Below are positions 1 through 12,405 of a stretch of DNA of 64,000 nt, in pieces. The DNA is from Sthenelais limicola (lineage: Eukaryota; Annelida; Polychaeta; Phyllodocida; Sigalionidae): positions 36,158,298 through 36,222,297 of the forward strand of contig OW804097.1 in assembly GCA_942159475.1 (NCBI GenBank). Direction: 5' to 3'. Each line of letters begins with the position of its first letter. Position 1 is the stretch's first letter. The translations under genes were made by a program, and so were the position numbers. The notes under the pieces were generated by a model. The model saw only the letters and a program-made list of their open reading frames with translations. It searched no databases and was not told the DNA's origin.

Positions 1-505
1 CGCATGACTCAGCAGCAATCAAAATCTCATCCATTCTCGTCTTTGTTCTCGTTTTCTCATTCCATTTCCGATGTGGACCAATTGCTATGATGTATGTTCG
101 TAATTACACGATCCACTCAAATAGTAGATCGGGCTTTCCTCAGATTGGAAATAGATAAGCATTTATTGATATATGAGTAATGAATGATATGATGACCACA
201 TTCCTGTAGTAGACGCCGTAAGACGGGGACAGTCAGGTTGATGTTTACGCATTTGGTAATGTCAGAATCCATGCCTTAGAGAACGGTTCCCCATATAATA
301 GATCATGGTAGCGATGGACCACCCAAAACATTGCCCATTGATAACTACCCTTTTATTGCCAATACCATCTTAATGTCTATCCCAGCTATTCCTTGGGCAG
401 AACTGTTTGTTGGATCAATGTAACTCATCCAAGACAAAGTGCTACTGCATGAGTTGCCTTCTTTTAGATGACTTTTATCAATACTATTTTGTCACTCTTT
501 TTCAG
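1..505 (+). other. AhR intron (left part outside the window)
   Basis: Upstream of the PAS-B exon. I looked for the preceding PAS-B exon on this strand and found no conserved reading frame, so it must lie left of the window. No repeat family of the window is visible here. Confidence 0.7.
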
Positions 506-647
506 TAATAAAGACGGGAAGTTCAGGTCTAATCGCATATCGGTTGATGACCAAAGATTTCCGTTGGTTGTGGCTGCAGACCTCTTCAAAAGTCGTGTAT
601 AAGAACAGTAAACCTGACTTTGTTATCTGTACACATCGCCACCTTAC
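506..647 (+). CDS. AHR: AhR exon: second half of PAS-B
   Basis: Acceptor TTTTTCAG before 506 and donor GTAAGT at 648. The exon starts with the last two bases of a codon and ends with two bases of the Thr codon completed at 2722. Aligned to vertebrate AhR, the residue matching mouse Ala375/human Val381 is Cys (context FVICTHRHL). Confidence 0.9.
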
Positions 648-3600
648 GTAAGTATATATTTTTTCTCGATTCTTACAACATCTCCATCCGTATTTATAAT
701 GCAAACTGAACAAAAGATTACTCGCATGTGTGAAATAAGCAAAAGCAAAAAAAAACATAATAAAATTGTGTTATGTGTAACAGCAAAATAAGTCACAAAT
801 CGCAAAGAAATGGATTTTGAGATATCATCATATTTGAAAAGATGAGATAAAGCCGATTCCAATGATAGCAAACAGTAGGACATCTAATAGATATTTCTAT
901 ATTTTAAAGTTGATTTCTATTTTTGAAAATCAAAGTTTGCAATATTTTTTGGAGGATAATTGCTAGTAAAGTAACTACTTATACTCGATAGGATGACCTT
1001 AGAAATGCATGGATATCTTTAATACACAATCTTGAAATTCGAGATATCTATAATTAATAGGACGGAAAGAGCTAGATATCCCAAATATGATAATATTTGA
1101 ACAAAGGGAACTTGTGAAGAATTCACAGTTTAGAAAATATCAATTTTGCTGACTCATTGACATATTTTGTTGAAACACATCACATATTCCAGTTGTGTGG
1201 GGAAGATTCGTCACGCATCACTGGAGAAAGAGTTGTACAGTCTATTGAAATCCAAGCTTTACACAGCCCGTCTGAATCCATGCAGGCCAAATATCAAATC
1301 ACAAAAGGCGGGCCCTTCCTCAGAAACTGGAGCCTTTCCCGGGTCTGATTGACATAGTAGTCGAACAGTGCCCCGCCAGAGGCGGGTGATTGTCTTTAGA
1401 GCTGACATTTGTAACTGTATTCAGATTCCTGTGAAATCAGAGGATAGATTTATCTTACAAAGTCAGGGTTGGGATAAAAATGGGCTAGTCTCTAGAGCGA
1501 GTATTGGGAAAGAAATCATGGTGATGTATTATAACCATGTGAAACTGGTATGAAATTTAACATTTTCGCCATTTCCTCCAAAATTGTGTATTATGATATA
1601 TATTCCCTATTATCTGACACCATCAATTACAAAATTCAAAAGTGATGTATTCCCAAAACAGTATTAACTCTCTTGGAACGGTACTCAAAGCCTATAAATT
1701 ATAATATTAACATAGTGTTATATGGGGTAATTTCAGCATGGGGTATATCAGGCAATGAGTCCAATATTTACCAAGTGAAACGTGGGGCTCAAGTATCGAC
1801 CCTTTAGTGAGATCCTGGCATGCTGTAAGCATACCCTCCCATTGCCCAAGTGATGGAGATATGGCTAAATGACCTTATTATCACCCTATTACATCCCCAT
1901 TGCCTTGATTGCCCCTTGCGTTCTTTTTATACTACTTGCTCCCCCTCTCAGCGCCTACTGGTGAGCGCCTCGGAACCATTAGATCCATCCCAATATGGCG
2001 GCCTCGACTAATGGCCCCTGAAATACCAGAAAGAAGCCCCGTAGAAGATGACATAATTCTGCTGATTTATATCCTTCGTCACGATATGTTCTCATTAGAT
2101 TCTGCTTACTATGATAGAGGGTAGGGGGAGCCACTAGAGTGTACCTCATTTAGTGTTATTTACTACCTTCTGTACACAATCATTATGAGGGAGAACCGCC
2201 ATGCCTACTTGCTCCCTCCGTCTTATCGCTTACCATGGCAACACGCTATCCTCATTACCTCCCTCCCCTTCTGGAGTTACTCGTCGTGCATTGACCCCCA
2301 CCGCACCTCCAGGCAATCTCCACAAGAAAATATCCTATGGAAGGGGTATAAATACAGTACTTGTTGACTTAATTTTTCCCCCCTGTGGATGCTGATGTAA
2401 TATAGAGCAATTCATAAAATCCGGCAGAGGATTATCATATGTTACCTTTGGGAAATGGTGTCACATTTTTTTCATAATATTGATTGGGTATTAGGTAGAA
2501 GAATGAATAGCTTACGTTTGGATATCTCGTTCTGTAATATACATGATTTGATTTGAAAATACTTGATTTACTTTATCATTACATATACGGAGGATAAGTT
2601 GTTTAGTGTAGTGAATTGTATATTAAGTATTATGCTACTTCATTATACCACAGTGTAAAGTGGGATATATATATATATATAGACATTGGATGCATATTAA
2701 ATTATCGTTATCTTTTAATAGGGACGATGAAGGACGCGACCTAGTGGGAAAGCGAGGAAGTGAATTCAAGCTTCCTTACCCTATTATCGACACAGACACT
2801 TCCGGTTTGGGCTCTCCGCTCATGGAAGAAGACCTTGGCAAGAAATCACCGAGGAATAAAAAATCCAAAAATCAACTTCGAGATTACCTCCATACAGGAC
2901 GCAAGAGGAAAACTCCTTATAGGGACGCATTTAATGGTATTAATGGTTACACACCTTACACTCCCCTCAATGGATACCCTACCTGCCCGACGGGAGAGGT
3001 GAAATCAGACATAATGTATCCTTATGCCAGTAATAACTTTGGTCTTGACACAGCAAGTGACTTGTATGCCCGGACGGCGGCCGCTGGATACCCAACCTTC
3101 CCGGGAACCAGTCTCTACCCGACAACTGCCGACAGTTTCCGATTGGAAGCCGACAAGCATGCATACCCCAATGGCTACTATCTAGAACCCCGCCAGTACC
3201 AACACACATTACAATACCATGGTAACGGATATAGCGATTATATGTCATCGAGTGCAAAATACCCTTATGACTTAAAATATGGTTATGAGCATATGAGCTC
3301 AGCCTATGGACTTGATCTGTCAAAGCGGACACCATATGAGGAAGAGATGGCCAAATATGAAACGGACATACGAAAATATAGTCATGATTATTCAGATAAA
3401 TATTCACGGGTTAATGGAGCTTATGACAGTCGAGGGGGGTCACTCTACAGTACCGGTACCACACCTTTAATAAATAATGACAGTCTAGTTTCTAGTAACC
3501 TCCCCCAAAGCTCCGGCTCTCCCTGTTCTCTCTACAGGAGTGACGGAACAAATGGGTCCACAACCCGTTACCACGACAGTATCTCCAATATGAATAAAGA

Positions 3601-6412
3601 CACTAAGCCCTTAGTGGCGGAACCGGAATCTAAGACCCCAACAGTGCCTAATGGGCATGCGTCCGTGATCCGGAATGCCAGTCCTCGGACTAAGTCACCC
3701 AGGACAGACAGGGGACCGGGCACATCCAGTAGTATGTACGGAGAGGGGACCAGTGTACTCACTAGCTGCGGAAACGCCACCTCCTGGCCGGTAAGTGAAC
3801 CAATGATTATTTATCTACAAAATTCAAATAATATTTATCTAAATCAAACACATATTTCATCATTCATGTCTCAACTAATTATTGTATACATACCACTGCT
3901 AAACATGAAATAAACAAAGACCCGATCACTTTCTATGTTGCAGAATACCTCTGTGAAAAGCAGCCCGCATGGGACGCCGGATCAGACGGATATGACGTCA
4001 CGAATCATTAGTCCAGGTGTAAAGCACGAGCCGACGGGAGTCGCTCTCAGCTCGGGAACACCACAGAGCAACTCATCCCCCGCCACAGCTACCACAGCAA
4101 CGTCAGTCATCCAACAGTCTGGGCGATCAAGGTACAAATACAACTCATCTTACTGCTCAGAGATCAAGCCTTGATATAAAGGGTGCTATGTCTACACTCT
4201 GTTTGAGACCTATTAAGAGTAAACATCAAAGCGGCCCAATGGTAACCCTACAGCGAACCGCTCCGAGTAGATCTCAAATAGAGTGTAGGGCACAATCCAC
4301 GGTACAAGAAGCATCGTTTTAATATTGCACGATGTCATCTTGTCAAAATCTCACATATATTTCAAATTGGTTCATGAAATTTAAGGACGCGAGCTTTGCG
4401 TTGCACATATATTTAGACTACCACCGCCAACACCGCACTGCTTAACTTTCAATCATAAATTGAAAGGAAGAACGTTTTGTTTTCTTTAATTTTAGACCTC
4501 GATCTCGACATATCAGTGCACACTATTAATCGAATTTTCTTTTCACGTACAACATAGCACCTAATTTTGCAATGGAACAAATACTGTAGACTTTGTATTA
4601 TATCATATTTAAGTTTTTACAACTTGCATTGATAGATAGATTTGCATGTTATCATGTTTGCCTCCCCATCAACCTCCACCTATAGCAGCTCTTTATTTTA
4701 ACATTTGTAGTGTCATCTACAGATCATGTGACAAGCAACATGCTTCCGGCAACGGTGCTGCCTCTAGTGGTACCAACGGAAGCACCGGAAGTCCAGCCGG
4801 CATTGCGGTTCCGGTTGTCAAATCCTCGTCGTCATGGTTACATCATCTGCCTACGCCAAGCTACGATTGGCACGGATCTTCTTCTGCGGTGGACGCTTAT
4901 AGTAGTAGTCAGAGAATTATTCGGTCTGATATGTATCCCTCCGCTAGCCACACTGACCAGAGCCACCTTGTGGCAAGGGGTGTAATAGAAGCCCCTAAGG
5001 TAGGTAAGCATCGTTCGCTTGCTTTATTCCCTTGTTTGCTCACTGCTGCCGCAGCCGGATCCTCTGTTACCACCACCACCACTTCACCACCACTTCACCA
5101 CCACTTTTCCACTACCACCACCACCACTCGACCGATCTGCTATCTATGATAAAAGGACAGGCTGTCGTTACCTGTATAAAAGAAGTCATTCAAAGATGAA
5201 GCGCTATTTTATAGCTTGAATTGGGTTTGAATTTTATGATAAGAAAGCTGCTAGAGTCAATGGGTTCCTGACGAAATTTAATGGGAGAGATCTATGTTCC
5301 CGAATAGTTGGGACGATTTTATATACTACTTACTTCCCGCTAGTCTATCATATTCTAATGTTGGATAAATTGGGGATCCTGATAAAGTCAATGTGAATGA
5401 CATGTGATTCAAAGTTACACCAGACAAGGAACATATCAAACCTGTCTTACCTTTACAATATATCTAAAGGGCCTAGTCCACTAATCCGATTCGCATGCGA
5501 TTCTCACAGAATGTAGTGCAAAAGAGTCCCCTGCGGCGCAAGATCGTATGAGAATCGGCTTGGTGGACTAGGCCCTTTATCGTGTAAATATGCTTCAATA
5601 CTGCGACCTTCTATTCACCTGCCTATTTCGAAAACAATCGTAAATGAGCGCGAAATTTTGTCCTTCCCAATCTGAGCTGTTATCATTGCGACCAGTCGAT
5701 TGCAACCAAACATTTCCTATTTTTCGATATACTTCAAATCTCAATTATCTGTTCTTCTTGTTCATGCACATTCCTTCTTTGCTGCTTTGCACATAGCTAT
5801 GTGCTACACAGCAAGTTTTAAATGTGTTTTTTTCCTCCGTTTTCTTCATTTCAAAATTTTGCGTTGTTTTAAGCATGGCTTCATACATAAACACAAATTG
5901 AAAACTAAGGAACTTGACCCAGATAAATGCATATATCTAAAGGGCCTAGTCCACTAAGCCGATTCTCATGCGATTCTCACAGAATGTAGTTCAAAAGAGT
6001 CGTCTGCGGCGCAAAATCGCATGAGAATCGGCTTGGTGGACTAGGCCCTTTAGGGTCATGGGCAATGATGATTTTTAAAATTTTAAAACGAACGAAACGA
6101 AACGAAAAGTAAAGAACAAAGTTATGCAATTGCTGAATGAAACATAATTGCAATTCATGCATCATAATTAATTTCCCCTAATTAATATACCTTCTATACA
6201 GATACTCCATTTCATGAAGCTAACATGTCTAACATGTATATACTATTCTATCATTGCAGTATACTACAACGAAGATTGGTGACCGCAAGGATGAGGTTGA
6301 TGTTGCCGGAGGAGGCGGAGGGGGAGCAGGGGCAGTAGCGATGGCAGCACCTGGCGGCAATCCTTTACTCTCATTCTCTGAGGTCACACACACACTGCTC
6401 AACAGTAACTGA
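506..6412 (+). CDS. AHR: Aryl hydrocarbon receptor (bHLH-PAS transcription factor), C-terminal part
   Basis: AhR is a bHLH-PAS transcription factor that pairs with ARNT in the nucleus. Five exons join in frame: 506-647, 2722-3790, 3944-4131, 4723-4999, 6260-6412, about 608 residues plus stop. Exon 1 encodes the end of PAS-B: residues IKTGSSGLIAYRLMTKDFRW, then the stretch with YKNSKPDF and ICTHRHLT, which follow the vertebrate AhR pattern (TGESGMIVFRLLTK, YKNGRPDY, TQRPLTDEEG). The join continues as TDDEGRDLVGKRG, again like AhR. The rest is a Tyr/Ser/Pro/Thr-rich tail with a basic KKSPRNKKSKNQ-GRKRK patch, in place of the Gln-rich activation domain of vertebrates. It ends in LLSFSEVTHTLLNSN. 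All junctions are GT-AG and keep phase. The bHLH, PAS-A and first half of PAS-B are outside the window. Seen: the splice-joined frame and PAS-B match. Inferred: AhR orthology rather than another bHLH-PAS member. Confidence 0.88.
648..2721 (+). other. AhR intron of about 2.07 kb
   Basis: Holds a decayed M3 element (764-1189) and a short AT dinucleotide run at about 2665-2681. The remainder shows no coding frame on either strand that I can support. Confidence 0.75.
764..1189 (+). mobile_element. M3 element, decayed copy in AhR intron
   Basis: Same order of blocks as the intact M3 copies: AAAATAAGTCACAAATCGCA at the left, GATTTTGAGATATCATCATA, a stretch on CCGATTCCAATGATAGCAAA, and ATATCAATTTTGC with GACTCAT at the right. 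More diverged than the other copies. Confidence 0.75.
2722..3790 (+). CDS. AHR: AhR exon: post-PAS region and long disordered tail
   Basis: Acceptor TTTTAATAG ends at 2721; donor GTAAGT at 3791. The exon carries 356 full codons: TDDEG junction, EFKLPYPIIDT segment, a basic cluster (KKSPRNKKSKNQLRDYLHTG then RKRK), and a long tail with many YP, YG and YS pairs. No folded domain is recognisable after the first 30 residues. Reading on past 3790 gives only intron sequence before a stop. Confidence 0.88.
3944..4131 (+). CDS. AHR: AhR exon: Ser/Thr-rich segment
   Basis: Acceptor TTCTATGTTGCAG ends at 3943; donor GTACAA at 4132. Phase-0 start, two bases left at the end (completes Arg with the next exon). 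Contains VKHEPTG, which resembles a SUMO-type site (psi-K-x-E), and a Ser/Thr/Ala-rich run. Confidence 0.8.
4132..4722 (+). other. AhR intron
   Basis: 591 bases between the Ser/Thr-rich and Ser/Gly-rich exons. I see no repeat or other feature in it. Confidence 0.7.
4723..4999 (+). CDS. AHR: AhR exon: Ser/Gly-rich segment with aromatic motifs
   Basis: Acceptor TGTCATCTACAG ends at 4722; donor GTAGGTAAG at 5000. Frame and phase follow the previous exon. Encodes a Gly/Ser/Ala-rich stretch, then SSSWLHHLPTPSYDWHG and IIRSDMYPSASH, aromatic-spaced sequence of the type used in activation domains (inference). Confidence 0.8.
5465..5579. mobile_element. M4 hairpin element, copy 1
   Basis: A 115-bp near-palindrome: arms start TAAAGGGCCTAGTCCACTAA and return as the reverse complement ending GGACTAGGCCCTTTA. 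The arms diverge slightly toward the middle. TA at both edges fits a Tc1/mariner-type non-autonomous element (inference). Confidence 0.8.
5939..6052. mobile_element. M4 hairpin element, copy 2
   Basis: Second copy, only 359 bp away and in the same orientation, with better-paired arms (GCCGATTCTCATGCGATT against its reverse complement AATCGCATGAGAATCGGC with one mismatch). Both copies follow the same ATATATC on their left. Confidence 0.82.
6260..6412 (+). CDS. AHR: AhR terminal coding exon
   Basis: Acceptor TCATTGCAG ends at 6259; phase 0; stop TGA at 6410-6412. Encodes 50 residues: a Gly run (about 8 Gly) and the C-terminal motif LLSFSEVTHTLLNSN. The hydrophobic-acidic pattern of that motif suggests a short protein-binding helix (inference). 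Confidence 0.82.
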   Translation, partial: YTTTKIGDRKDEVDVAGGGGGGAGAVAMAAPGGNPLLSFSEVTHTLLNSN

Positions 6413-9400
6413 TCACTGACAATCAACCAAGGGCCTCAATCAAAATAGGGTCACGTCGTCTACCTGAGTGATTTCTTCAAATTCCTAAGTGATTTGCAAG
6501 ATGACATACGTACAGCGGGCACCTCAGGAACTATAATCGAATCCACCGGAAACAAGGAAGGCAGCAGTAAATGAACCAAGACTGCGGGATTGGTTGTTCA
6601 AAAGAGCACTAATATATACTCATCAACCAATCAGAACCTGCTATGCTTGTGAACTGACAATGTCTTCTAAATAAATGAACATTATTCGTAGAAGGCAATT
6701 AGGGTCTATAATGAATCAACAATGACCTGACTGTGAATCAAAATAGGCAAATGTACCTTCATCTATTTCAAACCTCGGGACTTGGCATACTGCAAGAGAG
6801 TAGGTAAGAAATATACAGAGGGGACTGCTGCTACGAGTATGTTCAGCTCATTGAACTGATGTGAAAACTATTTATTCATAGGATACATAATATATACATT
6901 CCTTCATAGGTAAAGCGACAGGGTTATGCATGTATAATCCAGAGGGTCACTCTCTCTATATATATGGCATGGTTCTCATCGATGGTCCTTGATGTTCTTA
7001 CTACCCCGAGGAGAAACGAATGCCATTAAATCAATCGGACTACAACAATAAATGAATGTGCCATTTACAACAAGATTGAGATGGTATTGACAAGAGAAAC
7101 AGTCAAGAGGAGGGAGTCAAAATTAAGACGCTACCACTCGTGGATGATCCAAAGGTGGCATCGACGATAAGGATGGAATTGTTTGTACAGGTAGATAGAT
7201 ATTATAATGAGGTCAGAGATATTATAATGAGGTCAGATCACAGCGCACCCTATCATGATTCACACAAACTCGCCGACACAAAAATGTGGTACACTTTGCA
7301 TAAGAATAGGAGGAACAATTATTATTGTCCTAAATGTTTAAATAACTAATTGTTTTATGGATACAATGCATACGTATTTATTATTATTATTGCATCGCAG
7401 GGTTATGTATGTACATGAGAATTGTTCCATCGATTTGTATATTTCATATTTAAATACTTCTATTTCACATAAATGATGCGTATTGGGTTTAATGAGATGG
7501 AATGGCATGAGTGACCTCCCCTGTAATAGTTTTCCAGGGATTGGATCGCATATGAGTAATCATATAGAAGGGATGAGAACTGATCATTTGCCAAAACACC
7601 TTGCCAGGACCGGCCAATCTGGTTTTATGAATTGTGTTTCTTCTGATCGATTGTCCAATCATTCTAAACCAGTCAAATATAAATACACTTCTCTACAAAC
7701 TATTACGTTTTAATGTGACAACAAAAGTGCATCTCTTACCTACCTTAGTGACAATTTTATTTGAATTTCTTTTATAAATTCTACCCTAGAATGAATGATC
7801 AAGGTATAGTCTGTCCAAGATTGGCTCCTGGTTTGATGCCTCGTAATTCCTACTGGGCTTGAGTCAAAATGCCCATTATTTTGATGCTGCCAAAACTGAC
7901 CAATGGATACCAGGTCATCGAAGGCATACTTAAGGGTGATTGGTAGGAAACGATAATGAGGGATTGGGTAATCATGGCACCAATCCGAGAAGCATACGAG
8001 AATTTAGTCAGATGAATGCATTCCATGCCAAAATTTGAATAACTGAACGCTGTAGTGAAATTGAATGGAGATGAGTGTAATATCACAAATGGGGAAACCT
8101 GCCCATTGAAATTGTGTATAAAATGGAAGTGCCATGGCACCTGATATGATATTGTTTAATGATATGAACAATTGCAGGGCACATCAAGGTGCTTAAGCCA
8201 CACAATTATTTATTGAATCTTTGTACAATGACTGTACGTGTATATTCACTGTCCAGGTAGTGTAGTTTACTGATAGCCCTAGTCTAGGGGGGAATAATTC
8301 TATATACTATCATACATTATACTTGGTACCCTCATATCACTATGACAATATCATTATTTCACTGTTAAAAAGGAGATGGTAATAGATAAGGTACATTGAT
8401 AGGAGGGGCACAATCACCACGCGGGTTATGATTCCATGTAGAATAATGATGCTTGCCATTGCTACAGAATTACCCTTTTTCTGTCTGAGATCAGAGAGTA
8501 ACGATTAACATGAAGCAGGTGGGGCACTACAGTTCTTAGGGGACAGGACTCCTAAAACACAAAGTATGTCATGAACAGTTCATCATCAGGTTTTGGTTGA
8601 AATATAGAACATATTTCCAACATCATCATTCTAATCATGGCAAGAATGTTGAGACCTATTGTATCATATATCATAAATTTGTATTATATATGGGATTGTT
8701 ATGTTATGTAACCAAGTCCTGAAATCATACCCATCATACATTGATCTCATCCCCTCTGAGCAGAATTCTTAATCACATAAACTTTGGGTATAATCACTGA
8801 CATATAAAGATAACACGAATGTTGTGCATAGTTGTACACCCTATTTGTCAAATACGAAAAGCCCTCGAATAACATTGAATGTACAGATAGATCTTTTTAC
8901 CAATGAACGTACCTTCTTAATAAATGGGGCAAAGTGACAAGGGACTTTCCTTGCAATAGTTGTGTTTACATGTCTTCTGTATGAATCAAAGGTAAATAAA
9001 TGTTTAAAATAATATTGTAAAGATGATAGTCCTATCAGTTACGATGGCAAATATTCTGATTAAGCTAGGAGGAAAGAGAGAATTGTGTTCTTCCCTTTTC
9101 AGAAACAATTAATCCTTTAAAAAATATCCGTCTAATTTCACATTTTTTAAATAGTTTTCTCCTCTCTATATATCATTTATTTGTCTTTTGTTTTGAATAA
9201 AGGATATCTTTCATAAGTAATTTGGAATGACTACGAAATTGCATATTTAAATTACACGTGAGATTGCAGGGAAAGAACTGGAAGTGTACCCAGTATGAAT
9301 GCCCCTCAAGTCGATTATCACCTTTATTTTGTCACTTAGTGATTTCAGTGTTCGAATTCTTACATAAAGCAAATTTGATGAAAATAGACATTCCACGAAT

Positions 9401-10649
9401 TATATTTACCGCAATCACTCTGCCAAAATGTAAACCAAGATAACGTCTTGAATAAACAGGATGCTGATCAACAATTAGTTACTGAATGTAAATCAAACAT
9501 TGGTGGGTTTGGATGGTTACTGTGTGTTTATAAATTTTGTTTTCGCAGTAAGAGTATCCTTCTTACACCAATGTACATTATCTCCCATGCTTACTAATCA
9601 TTTCAGCTTGTCCTGTCTTGAGACTTGGTATTGGAATGTTGGATATGCAGAATGATTTCTTTTATTAAAATAATAAAGCGTTTGATCACAAGTTTCTCAT
9701 GACACTAGTGTATATATTTCAGTATGTAAAGTATGTTTGTTTGTTAAGTTATCATCCACAATTTATGATGATGTTTTGGTGACGAAAGTTATGCCTTTGC
9801 TCTCCTATCTTTGCTGTTGATACATTCGTGCCTAATTGGCAGTCTTCCCGCCTTATTATAATCATTGGTTATGTTTGTTTATTCAAAAGAGAGAAGCATC
9901 AGTATTGCAATGTATAAGTAGCCAACCGACCTTTGAATCTAGAATTGGTATATATTTTAACATCCCTTTTTGACAATTTTCATACTGATTGATCAACAAT
10001 TCCCCCAAAATAATTGTACAAACAAAGAATGCTAATTTAGAAACCTATCAGTATTACATTGATTTATTCCAACATAATTCTACACTGCCCTAGAAATCCA
10101 TGCTAACACAAGTCAATATTATTACGGCTCTTGCAAGAAAGTCTGAATAAACAAATGTGTTTATGTGGACATAATATGTCGAGGAAGAAGTTACCCTCTG
10201 TTCCATATATCATTGTGTGTTAGATTCGCTGATAATATCGGGATTCGTGAAAACCTTTTCTTTTGGGAAGATAGGAACAGGGTGAAAAAGATTTTGATTA
10301 TTAATTTTGTCACTACCATCCAAAACAAGAAGTTTTGTTTGTATACATTGAATTGTAATATTGAGGAAGGAAAATTTTACGTTTGTCCTAAACCTTGCCG
10401 GGACGAATCTGCCATCATACTATGATAATAATAATCAATGACCGTAATTGGTGCAATAAAATATTGTTGTATGACATACAAATGTTGACTTCGCTTTGTT
10501 AATGTTTAAATTAGTCATAAATTAGTCTAGGAAAAGTTCGAATGCCTTGTCATATTAGGCCCATGCTGTTGACAGAATCTGAGGAAGATGCATGGAGAAT
10601 GTATATAGTTACTAGCCTAGTTTGATTCCGTAAAATCAATTCGCCTTCA
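6413..10649 (+). other. AhR 3' UTR and downstream intergenic DNA
   Basis: No coding frame that I trust in 4.2 kb. AATAAA occurs at 6670-6675, about 260 bases past the stop, and several more times at 7-10.5 kb, so the UTR end is uncertain. A 20-bp tandem duplication (AGATATTATAATGAGGTCAG twice) sits at about 7197-7238. Nearly free of the transposon families that fill the right side. Confidence 0.6.
6670..6675 (+). terminator. Candidate AhR polyadenylation signal
   Basis: First AATAAA after the AhR stop. A hexamer alone is weak evidence; later AATAAA hexamers downstream are alternatives. Confidence 0.35.
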
Positions 10650-10763
10650 GCAATCCACTCTAATAACTCAAATTTAAGACAGAAATGAGCTTCAAAATAC
10701 AGTTTAATATAGCAGAACAGATATTTTGAAATAACATAATACAAAATATACACAGATATACCT
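10650..10763 (-). mobile_element. M1 element, internal fragment
   Basis: Matches the M1 interior (TAACTCAAATTTAAGACAGA, then GAGCTTCAAAATACAGTTTA and a TATACC end), but both ends are missing. The leftmost trace of M1 in the window. Confidence 0.65.
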
Positions 10764-12050
10764 TGTCTTTAGGGAAATCCTATCTTAAAAACATAGAACG
10801 AACGCAGGACGGCGATATATCTGAAAAATAATCAAAAAAATAATATTTCAATCATCGATAAAGCGCTATTATGATATCAATATTTATTCTATACTATCGA
10901 TATTGTCATATCACAATTATATATGGAGAAGAATTACACTGGTTCGTGGTAAACTAATATCATATACAGGTTAACTAACGTGTTGGTTGAGGGAGCGTGA
11001 ATATTACGCAACGAGTGCAATATTCTAAGCGACTGAAACCAACGAGTTTGTTAACAGATTTATTATACATGCTTTCAATCATGAAAATAGAAAAAGATCG
11101 AGTCACAAATTTGAATTTTACCGGTAATCTTAGCAAAAAACAGATTGGTTGCCATGACAACCCCTTGTAAATCACTAGTGAAATACGCGCTTATGCGTAA
11201 ATCACTCTAGATACGTTGTTTTAAGAGCAATGCGTGTATAACAAATAGAACAAAATTGGTTGAATTGATTAAGATAAAATCGTCCTTCTTTGATATTTCG
11301 AACTGCAACGTTCTGGACCGTGGACGGGCCTCCATAGACCAAGGCCGGTGTGTGAGGGTGTCAGGGGGCGGAGAGGCACTGACAGGATAATTGTAGCAAG
11401 GATGAGGTGTTTGACAGGATAATAGCCAGGGATGGCGCGCTAAAACACATGACAGTCTCCCAACTCACCAACCAGATGTCACTCTCACCCTTAAAGTTCT
11501 GCCTGTGGTCAAAAGGGTGCGCCCCTCGGGCTACTATATCCTCGGGAGAGGGAGAACAGTTCCAGAACACGCATGTTGCCTGGATAGTCGTAAAAATGTG
11601 AAATATTGATGCGTTATTAATTGCTTTCATCGTAAATATACTTCGGGACGTTATGGCCAACCCATCTAATTAATCATCGAGTTTGTAAATTTAGTTAATA
11701 CTATTTTGTTTGTGTGGATTTTCAACTTAGATTTAAAGAACAGAAAGTGCATGGTTTTGTTTACAAGTGCAGTTCGAGAGCTGAGGTTGTTGGAAGCTGG
11801 TAGGAGGCTGACTAAGTTCATTATTGTTGGTAGTTTGTTATGACTCATACAGAACTATGTGAAAATCAAGTGAAGTAAATGTTTCTCAAACCAAATGACT
11901 GGCCTCTTCAAAGAAATACATCTTTGCACATTTTCGCATGTACTTTTTAAATTCTTTAGAATAATTTAGATCTATTTACACATTCATCTTTGTTTGATTT
12001 CGTCTTCACCTGCACCCTCCATGATGAAACTATTTACCATCAGACTCTTT
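10764..12050. other. Intergenic, nothing recognised
   Basis: Between 11290 and 11600 the composition becomes more GC-rich and both strands stay open for 60-100 codons, but I recognise no protein and see no convincing splice structure. Confidence 0.5.
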
Positions 12051-12405
12051 TAACACATTAAGGACGGGAGGCTGCATTAATGCAGTCCACAATCTCTCCA
12101 TTGAGGACGGGAGGCTGCAATGAGGGCGGCTTTATGCAGTCTAGGCATTGCTGTCTGATATTGTTTGATATTGATAGAAGGGGCCATAACTTAACAAAAA
12201 AAAGAACAGATCTTTCTGAAATTTGAAATATCAGCAAACAAACACATTAGAAACACAAAAAATATTTGCATAAGTATGTTGTCATGGGGACAATAATGAT
12301 GAAGTCATAACTAACATACATAAATGCTGGAAAGTGAATTTGGAGCAAGGAAACCCGTCCTGAAGCCCCAAAGGTGTGTAAACTGCCTCCCGTCCTAGTC
12401 ACTAG
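12051..12405. mobile_element. Possible inverted-repeat element
   Basis: AGGACGGGAGGCTGC occurs at the left (and again about 45 bases inside) and its inverse GCCTCCCGTCCT at about 12385-12396. Spacing of about 340 bp fits a small DNA transposon, but the arms are short and boundaries uncertain. Confidence 0.4.

Larger units (their letters stand above)
5000..6259 (+). other. Last AhR intron, with two hairpin elements
   Basis: Begins with GTAGGTAAG. Contains an ACC/CCA-rich tract at about 5068-5131 and two copies of the M4 hairpin (5465-5579 and 5939-6052). No other structure seen. Confidence 0.75.

Noticed and set aside
2660..2721. Start codon at 2660 for the long AhR frame
   Set aside because: The acceptor at 2721 and the in-frame join to the PAS-B exon show this stretch is intron; the ATG is chance.
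2979..3407. 142-codon open frame on the - strand
   Set aside because: Antisense shadow of the large AhR exon, whose + frame is supported by splice phase and homology.
506..6412. NPAS3/trachealess or single-minded as the identity of the first gene
   Set aside because: The tail alone was ambiguous, but the exon at 506-647 carries the AhR-type end of PAS-B and the following TDDEG segment.
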